64,000 nt of DNA from Microglena sp. YARC. Taxonomy: Eukaryota > Chlorophyta > Chlorophyceae > Chlamydomonadales > Chlamydomonadaceae. Below, piece after piece: positions 8,755 through 17,060 of this stretch. Within the stretch, counting starts at the first letter, position 1, and each line of letters starts with the position of its first letter. A program made the translations under genes and the position numbers. The stretch spans positions 49,307,265 to 49,371,264 of the forward strand of contig CM039462.1 of the NCBI GenBank assembly GCA_022414725.1. The letters run 5' to 3'. The notes beneath the pieces are model-generated. The model made no database searches. It was not told the origin of the DNA and saw only the letters and a list, made by a program, of their open reading frames with translations.

Positions 8755-11076
8755 TGGAGAATGGGATCGGCGAGTCATCATCGTTGGTACATGAGGCTGA
8801 CCAACATGATGACGTTGCAGAACTTGTCGATTATGAAGGGGAGGAAGACGGGGAGTGTGCACCTGGGCGAGCGATTTGTGTGGTCAAGATGAAATTGAGT
8901 ACCTTTATTCCCATGATTGGCTTCGTAACAAGATAGACACACTGGTACTGGACATGAACAAGTTGCTTGGAGAGGGTTATATTTTCGCAAATTTCCACAT
9001 TGCTCGTCTTTTTGAGAATGGTATCGCTGTCCCTCCCGTAAATCGCAACTTCTTCTACCGGTGCCTTATTGCAGTCAGTACCAACAAATGTAAGGGGTCG
9101 ACTCTTGGCGAAGACTTCGAGAGTAGTCGGCTTCTGTTCGACTTGTTAAGAGAGCCGGGGCAATCCAAAGTTGACATTCGGGGAGCGTGAAGAACCAGAT
9201 CATTGCAGACCTGTCTATTCTCATGGCCACAATGGCCTCTAACCATCTTTGGACCAACCTTGAGCGACGCATAACGACTTACTTGAAGTGGAAGTACCAC
9301 AGATTGCAAAGCGCCTGCGGTCGGACATCGTGGCTGCATTGATCAAGTGCCCTACAAAGAATCTCGACGTCATCTTCAAGATGAGCCCTCATACAACAAA
9401 GCTGCCAACCAAGCTTCCAACATCTAGACTTCGATCGGCAAAAAGTGCAGTTGCTCTTGCGAAGAAGAGGGTCGGTAGGAAGGAACCAGAAGGATCCCCT
9501 TTGCGTGTTAGGTTGACTAAACTTCAAGAGAGGCTTGAAAAGTTGAGCGAAGCTTGGCTCTCCTCGAAGAACCTTAGGGTGGACGCAGATAACGCGAAAC
9601 GCTTCTTTGCACGCGAAGTGGCATTCTGTCTCAGGGGGGTTCTACCTTTACCATCCGGAAACACTTTTGCGTCTCGGGCTCACATGACCCTGCCTCTGTA
9701 CCACAAGATATTGTCGGAGACCATCGAAGAAAAACGAAAAACTAAAAAACGAAAAACATCGCACATTCTCGTTGTTGCCTTACAAATCTGGATTCACTCT
9801 GTCGCACATTCCGATTTCGAAAATGGCCTTTTTCTATATGGTCAACGAGTGCCACTTTGATTCATGCAAGGCAGACGTTGCTTCCAAAAAACCATCAAGG
9901 AATATGGGAGCGCTTCGCAAACCTCAAGAAAGTGGAGACAGTTTCTCGGAAGTTCGGTTACCGCATTGTGACAGACGGCTTTGCAGTCAGCATCTTGATG
10001 AATAAGCCTACGTGTCTGACATGTTCGATGCCTGCAGACGCGTTCTCTACGCGGGCGCATGAGTACGTGACAACAGACGAGGGTGGCATTGTATCCTTCC
10101 TTGACAATGTGGTCGTGTCTGCGGTAGACCCGGGTGTTACTGATATCGTGACTGTAACAGGACTCAACGGAGGTACCAGATCGTACAGCTCGGCGAAATA
10201 TTATCGCAAGGGTCTGATCTTCAAGTCTCAGCGTCAAACTGACGTTTGGAACCTCGAGACGGCTGATATCGTCGGTGGTATCATTCCGGATAGAGACTCT
10301 TCGAGTTCTGAACAGATTGGTGCGTACGCCAGATTCTACATGGGTGCCGCCCCAATCCTTCTTGCCCATCGTGCTTCCAGGGGGTACCGAAACCTCCGCT
10401 TTCGAAGGTACTGCAAGAAACAGAAACTTATTGTTGAGATTGCTGACTTCGTAGCTCCGAGAAAGAAGAGCGCTAAGGTACTCGTCGGGTTTTGGTGATT
10501 GGAAAGGTCTGGGGGCGACGCCAATCTCTCTAGGCGGACTTGTGGCCCTCTCCAAGCTATTCGTTTCGAGCTTCGTAGCCGAGAAAACGTCATCATGGAG
10601 GACATCGATGAGTTCAGAACATCTCAACGATGCAGCTGCTGTGAGAACCACCTTTGCAACATGGTGGCACTCACTCATCGTAAGAAGCAAGACGGTACAG
10701 GTTGGGAATGTACAGAAGGACGCAAGCGGATTCATAAGATTCTCCACTGCAAAAAGCAGTCAAAGCGGAGCGCCACGCCAACAGAGCGGTGGTATGCTTC
10801 ACTGCGGGAAGACTTGGGACCGCGATGTGAACGCTTCCAGAAACATCCTGATGCTTACACTTCACCAAGTATTTGGGAGAGAGCGTCCTCTCGCGTTTCG
10901 CCGAGACGCGCCGAGAAGTTCCTCGACAACCCCACCCCCACCCCCTGATACTGATATGGGGACACAGACGGTTGAACGGTTTTACCAAAGAGGCTACTCG
11001 GAATATCTTCGAGAACCTCTTCAACCTTCTGCACCCCCCAACGTTGCCCAAAAGCAACGATCTGCAGTCTGGATGA
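8754..11076 (+). pseudogene. Fanzor1 RNA-guided nuclease (left copy, multiply frameshifted)
   Basis: This is the eukaryotic relative of TnpB, a RuvC-like nuclease that would use a guide RNA to cut DNA. Start ATG 8754 overlaps the transposase stop (TGATG). An acidic N-terminal stretch (DYEGEEDGE) leads to a long helical region. RuvC-I is SAVDPGVTDIV (about 10125). A LVGFGDWKG segment is where canonical TnpB has its RuvC-II Glu. DEDIDEFRTS-type sequence (IMEDIDEFRTSQRCSCC, about 10595) provides both the alternative Glu reported for Fanzors and the first zinc-ribbon cysteines. RuvC-III is WDRDVNASRN (about 10820). At least five one-base indels relative to the right arm break this copy. A Pro-rich tail precedes TGA 11074-11076. 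Confidence 0.88.
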
Positions 11077-11082
11077 TTATAA

Positions 11083-11110
11083 AGTGTCCCACTTTATTTG
11101 AGAACAACTG
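11083..11110 (-). repeat. Transposon right terminal inverted repeat
   Basis: AGTGTCCCACTTTATTTGAG followed by AACAACTG. This is the reverse complement of the left terminus apart from the short central segment, and is followed by TA. Confidence 0.9.
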
Positions 11111-11199
11111 TATGCAATGATGGTGTCAAACGTTCGATGCGAATACAGAACGACTGTACGGCGTACCGTTTTGAATTAACCTTTAAATACTCCAAACAA

Positions 11200-11300
11200 C
11201 TTATATGTCGAGCAGAAGTCTGCTTGAGAAGCCACCAGGATGACCGGACCATAGCGAAAGCCGCGACACATGCGGGTTCAATCAATCGAAGAGAAGTCTT
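11200..11300 (+). repeat. Half element: hairpin II plus CCGC hairpin
   Basis: CGAGCAG-AAGT-CTGCTTG (11212-11229, one G-T pair) is followed by ATGACCGGACCA, then CCGC-GACACAT-GCGG and TTCAATCAATCGAA. The same order is found at 17041-17150, where the second hairpin is CCGCG-ACACAATG-CGCGG. Confidence 0.7.
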
Positions 11301-11307
11301 ACGTTGC

Positions 11308-11400
11308 GAGTCAGCAGCTGAATTCCACTGCCCCACTCCGTGGGGCCCGCGGTTTCCCCTTCACGATCCCGATAGAGTTGTCAAGCAGAAGCCTGCTTGA
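11308..11400 (+). repeat. Two-hairpin dispersed element, copy C
   Basis: GAGTCAGCAGCTGAATTCC, hairpin I CCCCAC-TCC-GTGGGG (11331-11345), CCCGCG, and hairpin II TCAAGCAG-AAGC-CTGCTTGA (11381-11400, 8 bp perfect). The 3' extension GCATGCGCTTCGAAAAA matches copy A. Confidence 0.88.
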
Positions 11401-11438
11401 TACGACGTGTGTTCCGCATGCGCTTCGAAAAAAAGTAG

Positions 11439-11485
11439 TGTTCGACACCCGACGTGGTGAGATGACATTTTAGAAATTTGGGCCA
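11439..11485. repeat. 45-bp motif shared with the array-proximal end
   Basis: GTTCGACACCCGACGTGGTG followed by AGATGACATTTTAGAAATTTGGG. A near-identical segment lies at 17376-17421, directly beside the satellite array, and the mirror copies are at 51841-51890 and 58075-58121. Confidence 0.8.
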
Positions 11486-11520
11486 AATTGTCCAAGCAGA
11501 AGTAGTAAAATCGCCTTCGC

Positions 11521-12032
11521 TTAGCGGATTCTTTCGCATCGCTTCGATATTGCGTCAAATGCTTTGGTCGCCTTGCCATATTTCACACCTTCCTTCGAGC
11601 AATTAACGGCACCGCACTCCGCGGAAAGTGCGTGTTTATCGAACGAGCTCATGGCGTTTTTGTCATTCTTATTAAACTTCGCCATGAGTTCATAACGACT
11701 AATACATTTGCTCTTGATACAAGATTCGAGGGGCTTTGAAGTTTTCTCAGCTACCTTACGCGCAGACGATAATTTATCGCTGCATTTTTGTTACTTTTCT
11801 GCAACTCGATGCTTTCATGCGCAGCGCGTCTGCCCACTCGATCCATTCATCAAGCGTCCGTTCTTTTTTGTCAGAGAAACGGAGAGCCTCAATCTTCATA
11901 AACGCGACGAACTCTTCGGACGTGTAAGAGTCGTCCTTCTTTCCGCTCGGACGGGGACCTGTGTAGCAAACGACATCAGCTCGACTCTTCGTTTCTTTTT
12001 TCGCTTGAGGTAGTTTTTGCCACTCGTGGCAT
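11521..12032 (-). CDS. Basic Cys/Lys-rich 169-aa protein (left copy, two frameshifts)
   Basis: The right arm gives one uninterrupted frame of 169 codons; here two surplus T's (near 11787 and 12014) disrupt it. The protein is strongly basic (start MPRVAKLPQAKKETKSR), carries a SYTSEEFVAFMKIEALRF helix and scattered cysteines, and ends AISKRCERIR. No known family is recognised; a nucleic-acid-binding or packaging role is only a guess from composition. It follows the zinc-finger/coiled-coil gene on the same strand. Confidence 0.65.
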
Positions 12033-12039
12033 TTAATGA

Positions 12040-12075
12040 ATGAATGAAAGTGTATATATTTTAAATTAAATCTAT
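12040..12075 (-). promoter_or_regulatory. AT-rich promoter-like segment of the 169-aa gene
   Basis: Directly upstream of the start codon are three ATTC/ATTAA words and a TATATATTTTAAATTAAA tract. Its position and composition fit a viral or eukaryotic AT-rich promoter; no defined box is claimed. Confidence 0.3.
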
Positions 12076-12178
12076 TGATTGAGATCGAGATCTATTGATT
12101 GATGGAGTGTCTTTTTGACGGAACCACCAAGGAAATTCTCCCACCCTGCACTTACAAAAGCCTGCTTGACAAAAGATT

Positions 12179-12217
12179 ACAAAAGCCTGAATAACAAAAA
12201 AATATTCAGGTTTTTGT
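12179..12217 (-). terminator. 15-bp hairpin at the 3' end of the zinc-finger/coiled-coil gene
   Basis: ACAAAAGCCTGAATA pairs with TATTCAGGTTTTTGT (14 of 15) around a 9-nt A-rich loop (T-rich in the mRNA sense). The gene's stop codon (TGA) lies in the first stem strand. Such palindromes mark transcript ends and polyadenylation in mimiviruses and other giant viruses; that role here is inferred from position. A partial second CAAAAGCCTGCTTG follows. Confidence 0.6.
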
Positions 12218-12910
12218 AAAATCGTTGTTGTTTTCTGTTGTCGTTCGTAGTTCCTCTGGCAGCGGCACGCCCCTCTCCGAGAGGACCCTGATGCAGGTCC
12301 TGCTGTGCATGGCCATTCCCTGCATGGCCCTGAAGGTGACTGAGCCTGCGCCTCCCTGGAGGAATGCGGCGTCGTCCTTGTACTTGCTTGCTTCTGCAGG
12401 GTTCACTCTGCTCATTCTCTGCACGATGCTCCTGAGCACCGGCATCAGCGAGTCTTGCAGGTCCGTCTTCGCCCAGCAGCGGTCCCGTCCGTACACATAC
12501 GTCTGCTGGTAGCATGAGGGGTCCATGATGATGTTCATGTACTGCGGGTGCGCGGGGTTGAAGTGCGACAGCTGCAGCAGCTTGACCGGGTTGTACCCAC
12601 ACTCCTTGAATTGAGCGACCGAGAGGAACTCTGACTCGGGCGTGACCTCCTCCCCGAAGGGGTGCATGTCCTCCATCGGTGTCGTCGCAGCAGGAGATAG
12701 CTCCGCAGCAGCTGGAGATAGCGCCGCCGCATCTGAAGCAGTATTGTTGTTGGTGGTGGTGTTGGTGAAATTTTCGCATGTAACGACATAGTTGTTGGTG
12801 GCCGACCCGAAGCTGTTGTTGATTGTGAAAGTGTGTTTTTTCCTCAACGCCTCCAGTTCCGCTCCCATTTCATCGATCCGATTCTCGAGGTACGCCATGC
12901 GCTTCTCCAT
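12206..12910 (-). CDS. Giant-virus-type coiled-coil/HFN-domain protein, C-terminal part (234 aa)
   Basis: Intact in this arm. An N-terminal coiled coil (MEKRMAYLENRIDEMGAEL) and an Asn/Thr/Ala-rich linker lead to a C-terminal region with KLLQLSHFNPAHPQYMNI and YGRDRCWAKTDLQDSLM. That arrangement resembles the HFN..PENHNI C-terminal domain that follows an N-terminal C2H2 finger and coiled coil in many giant-virus proteins (family resemblance from memory, not searched). The reading frame is open upstream of the ATG for 11 codons to a TAG. The missing zinc finger is found 2 kb away at 14956-15096 on the same strand, beyond the IS607 element. I therefore read this as the 3' part of a split gene. 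In the right arm one extra C near 56811 shifts it. Confidence 0.72.
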   Translation of the reverse strand: MEKRMAYLENRIDEMGAELEALRKKHTFTINNSFGSATNNYVVTCENFTNTTTNNNTASDAAALSPAAAELSPAATTPMEDMHPFGEEVTPESEFLSVAQFKECGYNPVKLLQLSHFNPAHPQYMNIIMDPSCYQQTYVYGRDRCWAKTDLQDSLMPVLRSIVQRMSRVNPAEASKYKDDAAFLQGGAGSVTFRAMQGMAMHSRTCIRVLSERGVPLPEELRTTTENNNDFTKT

Positions 12911-12970
12911 GAAGTCAACATCAACAGCTCCGTTGAATTTAAGCTACCCGTATATCCTCGAACCTATGAA

Positions 12971-13015
12971 TTTCTTACTAAACATCCGGGGGCCCGGGGG
13001 ACATGTAGTAAGAAA
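12971..13015 (-). ncRNA. Strong hairpin downstream of Fanzor2: candidate guide-RNA scaffold end
   Basis: TTTCTTACTA and TAGTAAGAAA form a perfect 10-bp stem enclosing a very GC-rich inner palindrome (CCGGGGGCCCGGGGG). It lies 60-100 bases beyond the Fanzor2 stop, inside the presumed element end. TnpB and Fanzor guide RNAs are encoded across the 3' end of the nuclease gene to the element border, so this position fits. Direct evidence of transcription is lacking. Confidence 0.4.
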
Positions 13016-13073
13016 GACAACGAATTCTCCATAGGGGTATCATAGGGGTCAACTCCCCAGGGGATGCTGTCCT

Positions 13074-14551
13074 TTACGAACAAGGATTTTCTGTTCGAAC
13101 AGCCTTCAGGAAGATGCCAGCTGCCCCCACAATGTCTCTGTCGCAGGTGAATTGACAGTTCTTGCAGGTGTATGTCTCTCCACACTTGTTCAAGAAACCG
13201 CACATAGGGCATGTCTGACTTGTGTAATGCTCAAGCACATGCAAGAACACTGTCCCGTACTCTTCACACTTCTCCTTCAGCCGATTTGAACAGCACAGAG
13301 TGGCTCAAAGTCAGCATCTGACGGCAACCTTGGTTGTCAGCTCCCGTTCAGCACTGATTGTCATCTTCGCCGTCTCCAATTGAGGTACCAACAAACACAT
13401 CGTAGCGAGCGGCCAAGAAATTTGTTGTCTGGTCCCTAAATTCTTTCTTGAGGTAAAAAATTGTCTTCCGAATGCGAATCATCAGCTTCTTTATCTTCAT
13501 CCTCTCTTTTGATCGTAAGGTTTTCTCAGTATCCAACCTTGACTGCAGCTTGTCATGAACCAGCAGGAGTTTGACAAGGTCGGATGCCTGTCCCTGACCA
13601 AGCATGAAGGATTCCTCATTCTCAGGTGAGTACGTGACCATTGTCTTTCGGACGCCTGGGTCGATGGAGGCAGTTGCAACCTTGTCTGGATTGACAGGCT
13701 TCCGCTCTGCCCTTCTGTCCCTAGCAGCGACAGACAATACGAGGAAATATTCGCCGAAGCGGGATTTTTGGACCTTCGGATCGTGGGTCGGGTTTTCCTC
13801 AGCATCAACTTATGGAGTTGTTTTGCTACCGAAGTAGCGCATGTTGCCCAATATTTCTTTGAAGATGAAGAGTTTGTCGCCATCCTTGGAAACGTTCTTC
13901 TGATCCATCTCAATGACCCAACCCCTCTCAAGCTCTGTCTTCTTCCGTCTGAACGGAGCTGAAAACTGCTTGATGTTACCTGCTTTCAGATTCGAAAAGC
14001 AAGCCTTGATGTTTGCCAATGCAGACTTGATTGCGCTTTGGCGTACGCTTTTGGGGCATTGAAGCAACCATTGGCGATTCTTGAAGTACGGGTTTGGCAT
14101 CTTCCCCTTCCCCCTCACCTTGTTCGTCACATACCTGTCTCGAATTCGGAAGACAGACTTGTGAGTGCTCCCGACGCCCAACCGTGCTGCCACCGCCTTG
14201 TTGTACATGAACCGGCTGCACCCCGCAAACTCTGCCAGCATCGATTTCTGAGCCTTGGTTGGGTTCAGCTTCAGCTTTAAGGTCCTCAACTTGGGTTTGG
14301 CATTTGACTTTGTAGCGTCTTCGACCGTTCCATCGGTAACTATATACTTGAACGATGGACATGAGGTTTTTTCCAAGCTCGTCTTCAGGGGCTCTGTCTT
14401 GGTGATCGAGAAACGATGATCGAGTAGGAGTGCTGTGAGCAAATCCATTAAATGAGCTCGAAACCAAACCTTGCGTGCCTGTCTTTGGAAGCCACAACAA
14501 TTGACGATACAAGTCCTGCCGTGACGAGTCCCAATACTCGTAAAAGTCCAG
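13074..14551 (-). pseudogene. Fanzor2 / TnpB-like RNA-guided nuclease (left copy, frameshifted)
   Basis: The N-terminal region has the YEYWDSSRQDLYRQLLWLP segment typical of giant-virus TnpB, then a TnpB helical/REC-like part (KLKLNPTKAQKSMLAEFAG, FMYNKAVAAR). RuvC-I is ASIDPGVRKTMV, RuvC-II Glu is in VPQLETAKM (clearly read in the right arm), the zinc ribbon is CPMCGFLNKCGETYTCKNC, and RuvC-III is DRDIVGAAGIF, so all three acidic residues are present. This arm is broken near 14413 (extra T in the AAACGATG stretch), around 13810 and around 13390-13400. The true start overlaps the tnpA gene and is not certain; 14551 is where recognisable sequence begins. Confidence 0.85.
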
Positions 14552-14882
14552 GGAGCTTGAAGTTGATCCCTGATCCGACGTCCTTGACTTGCTCGCATCC
14601 GGAATGTTTGTCAGAAATATGGGTTTGCAAGAACAATTGCTGTCTGAGCAGGTCGGGTTGTTGTTTGTGTGAGGACACACGTGCGTAGAGAATGACTTGA
14701 CGACTGCTGGTTTTTTTTTCCTGCTCGATGAGGTAGCCTGGGATGCTGCTTGGGTCAAAGAGACGTTAGTTGCCTGGAGTCCGGATCGTGCCATTATCCG
14801 CCCATCGACGGAGGACGGTCCTGGAGACACCACGGGCATCGGAGACCTTGCCAATTTTACAGAAGCGTTGGTTGCCATACAT
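14448..14882 (-). pseudogene. tnpA: IS607-type serine recombinase (tnpA), in-frame stop
   Basis: The N-terminus has a MerR-like helix-turn-helix (CKIGKVSDARGVSRTVLRRW then ADNGTIRTPGN). The catalytic domain has VILYARVSSHKQQPDLLRQQ, whose first Ser after RV is the nucleophile, then DVGSGINFKLPGL and SKDRHARFGFELI. An in-frame TAA (14766-14768 on this strand) lies between TPGN and RLFDPSSIPGYL where family members usually have Gln or Arg. The frame is otherwise intact. The same TAA is in the right arm. Other genes in the window end in TAA, TAG or TGA, so a recoded stop is unlikely and the recombinase is probably dead. Confidence 0.88.
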
Positions 14883-14955
14883 GGCATTCTGATATTTAGT
14901 ACATGCAAATTCCTTATACACTGTTAGGTTTACTTATTTTCGGAAAGCAAACGAG

Positions 14956-15096
14956 TCAACTGTTGCAACCCTTGGGATGAGACCTCCGCTTGTGTGAAGA
15001 CTTCGAATACCGGTTACTGAACTGCTTGTCACACAACTCGCACGCGAACAAACAGGAGGGGGGCATGGTGCATTTCTCCATGGTGCATTTCTCCAT
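14956..15096 (-). pseudogene. C2H2 zinc-finger N-terminal half of the split gene (46 aa)
   Basis: The frame starts MEKCTMEKCTMPPSC (a duplicated 15-bp start) and contains one finger, FACELCDKQFSNRYSKSSHK followed by RRSH, with C-x2-C and two His. It stops at TGA immediately inside the presumed IS607 end. Giant-virus proteins of this type have a finger before the coiled coil, so this is probably the 5' part of the gene whose remainder is 12206-12930. A free-standing 46-aa finger protein is the alternative. Confidence 0.68.
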
Positions 15097-15171
15097 GAGG
15101 AGAGAACACCCTTATGTTTTGTTACATTGTAGTCTTCCACAAGAGGGTCACCCCTAGATCGCTCTCGGTGC

Positions 15172-16470
15172 AGGCATCAATCAATCCCTATTTTAAACGT
15201 GTTTCACATGAACACCTCTGAAAAGACTCTCCATCTTGGAACAACAATTATTTCAACAAAAAATAAGAATCATCAATCAATCAATCCCTATTTTAAACGT
15301 GTTCACATGAACACCTCTGAAAAGACTCTCCATCTTGGGAACAACAATTATTTCAACAAAAAATAAGAATCATCAATCAATCAATCCCTGTTTTAAACGT
15401 GTTCACATGAACACCTCTGAAAAGCTCTCCATCTTGGGAACAACAATTATTTCAACAAAAAATAAGAATCATCAATCAATCAATCCCTATTTTAAACGTG
15501 TTCACATGAACACCTCTGAAAAAGACTCTCCATCTTGGAACAACAATTATTTCAACAAAAAATAAGAATCATCAATCAATCAATCCTGTTTTAAACGTGT
15601 TCACATGAACACCTCTGAAAAGACTCTCCATCTTGGGAACAAACAATTATTTCAACAAAAAATTAAGAATCATCATCAATCAATCCTGTTTTAAACGTGT
15701 TCACATGAACACCTCTGAAAAGACTCTCCATCTTGGGAACAACAATTATTTCAACAAAAAATAAGAATCATCAATCAATCAATCCCTATTTTAAACGTGT
15801 TCACATGAACACCTCTGAAAAGACTCTCCATCTTGGGAACAACAATTATTTCAACAAAAAATAAGAATCATCAATCAATCAATCCCTATTTTAAACGTGT
15901 TCACATGAACACCTCTGAAAAGACTCTCCATCTTGGGAACAACAATTATTTCAACAAAAAATAAGAATCATCAATCAATCAATCCCTATTTTAAACGTGT
16001 TCACATGAACACCTCTGAAAAGACTCTCCATCTTGGGAACAACAATTATTTCAACAAAAAATAAGAATCATCAATCAATCAATCCCTGTTTTAAACGTGT
16101 TCACATGAACACCTCTGAAAAAGACTCTCCATCTTGGGAACAACAATTATTTCAACAAAAAATAAGAATCATCAATCAATCAATCCCTATTTTAAACGTG
16201 TTCACATGAACACCTCTGAAAAGACTCTCCATCTTGGGAACAACAATTATTTCAACAAAAAATAAGAATCATCAATCAATCAATCCCTATTTTAAACGTG
16301 TTCACATGAACACCTCTGAAAAGACTCTCCATCTTGGGAACAACAATTATTTCAACAAAAAATAAGAATCATCAATCAATCAATCCCTGTTTTAAACGTG
16401 TTCACATGAACACCTCTGAAAAGACTCTCCATCTTGGGAACAACAATTATTTCAACAAAAAATAAATACT
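15172..16470. repeat. 100-bp tandem repeat, about 13 copies
   Basis: The unit includes TCAATCAATCCCTATTTTAA, ACGTGTTCACATGAACACCT, CTCCATCTTGGGAACAACAA and TTATTTCAACAAAAAATAAG; the spacing is 100 bp (for example 15781, 15881, 15981). Each unit holds the palindrome GTGTTCA-CA-TGAACAC. There are no spacers, so this is not a CRISPR array. The right arm has about 16 copies. Confidence 0.95.
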
Positions 16471-16511
16471 GAAAAATTCTTCCCGGAGAATGTCTCACAT
16501 GCCCCCCCCTC

Positions 16512-16730
16512 CGTTTACACTCGTTTTTTCGAAAGCCGCCGTGCGTGTGTGTGAAGATGACTGAATGGACTGACGGGGGGCTTCTAAAGCCGCCTTGGTG
16601 TGTGTGAGTATGAATGTACGAACGTGGGGGGCTGCGCAAGCCGCCTTGGTGTGTGTGAGGATGAATGTACGAGACGGGGGTCTGCGAAAGCCGCCGTCGT
16701 GTGTGGACAACACCACTGACCCCTTTAATC
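16512..16730 (+). repeat. CCGCC/ACTCG dispersed repeat, array-side copy
   Basis: GTTTACACTCGTTTTTTCG is followed by four units of about 51 nt, each beginning C[GT]AAAGCCGCC or CGCAAGCCGCC and running through GTGTGTGTGAGGATGAATG-type sequence to a G-run. It ends ACCCCTTTAATCAATC, directly before two-hairpin copy D. Open frames crossing it are probably incidental. Confidence 0.8.
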
Positions 16731-16751
16731 AATCCCATCTGTTCACGTTGC

Positions 16752-16843
16752 GAGTCAGCAGCTGAATTCCACTGCCCCACTCCGTGGGGCCCGCGATCCC
16801 CCTTCACAATCCCCAATATAGTTACCGAGCAGAAGCCTGCTTG
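16752..16843 (+). repeat. Two-hairpin dispersed element, copy D
   Basis: Hairpin I CCCCAC-TCC-GTGGGG (16775-16789) and hairpin II CGAGCAG-AAGC-CTGCTTG (16826-16843, one G-T pair). The 5' part GAGTCAGCAGCTGAATTCC is identical to copy C. Confidence 0.87.
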
Positions 16844-16967
16844 AGACATACCTTTGTTTTCAAACACGGTCATTGGTACTCTTCCTCATAGTTGAATTTG
16901 TATACGGAACCGCCAAGCCGCCGCTGGGTTGTTGCTTGGTTGATGGTGCCACATGGGATCAGAGAGT

Positions 16968-17060
16968 GAGTCAGCAGCTCAATTCCACTGTCCCGCTCTG
17001 CGGGACCCGCGATCCCCCCTTCAGAATTCCCCATAGTATGTTAAGCAGAAGCCTGCTCGA
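16968..17060 (+). repeat. Two-hairpin dispersed element, copy E
   Basis: Hairpin I GTCCCGC-TCT-GCGGGAC (16990-17006, 7 bp) differs on both sides of the stem from copies C and D yet pairs fully. Hairpin II is AAGCAG-AAGC-CTGCTC (17043-17058), slightly imperfect on this strand. Confidence 0.87.

Larger units (their letters stand above)
7727..11110 (+). mobile_element. Tc1/mariner (IS630-like) transposon carrying a Fanzor1 gene, left copy
   Basis: The element is 3.38 kb, flanked by TA on both sides (7725-7726 and 11111-11112), as expected of a TA target duplication. Its termini are inverted repeats of about 28 bp starting CAGTTGTTCTCAAATAA and continuing to GGGACACT. Inside are two genes in the same direction: a DD34E transposase and a Fanzor1 nuclease, whose stop and start codons overlap. 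The same insertion, at the same site, is in the right arm (58449-61829), so it predates arm duplication or was copied with it. Fanzor1 genes riding on eukaryotic Tc1/mariner transposons are a known association. Confidence 0.93.
12932..14958 (-). mobile_element. IS607-family element with serine recombinase and Fanzor2, left copy (ends approximate)
   Basis: Two overlapping genes on one strand, a MerR-HTH serine recombinase (tnpA) and a TnpB/Fanzor2 nuclease, define an IS607-type transposon of about 2.0 kb. IS607 elements have no inverted termini and no target duplication, so the ends cannot be read directly. I place them where the zinc-finger and coiled-coil halves of the host gene stop, near a CAAC word present on both sides. 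The right-arm counterpart is 54602-56628. Confidence 0.8.

Noticed and set aside
15172..16470. CRISPR-like array
   Set aside because: The 100-bp units are contiguous, with no unique spacers and no cas genes.
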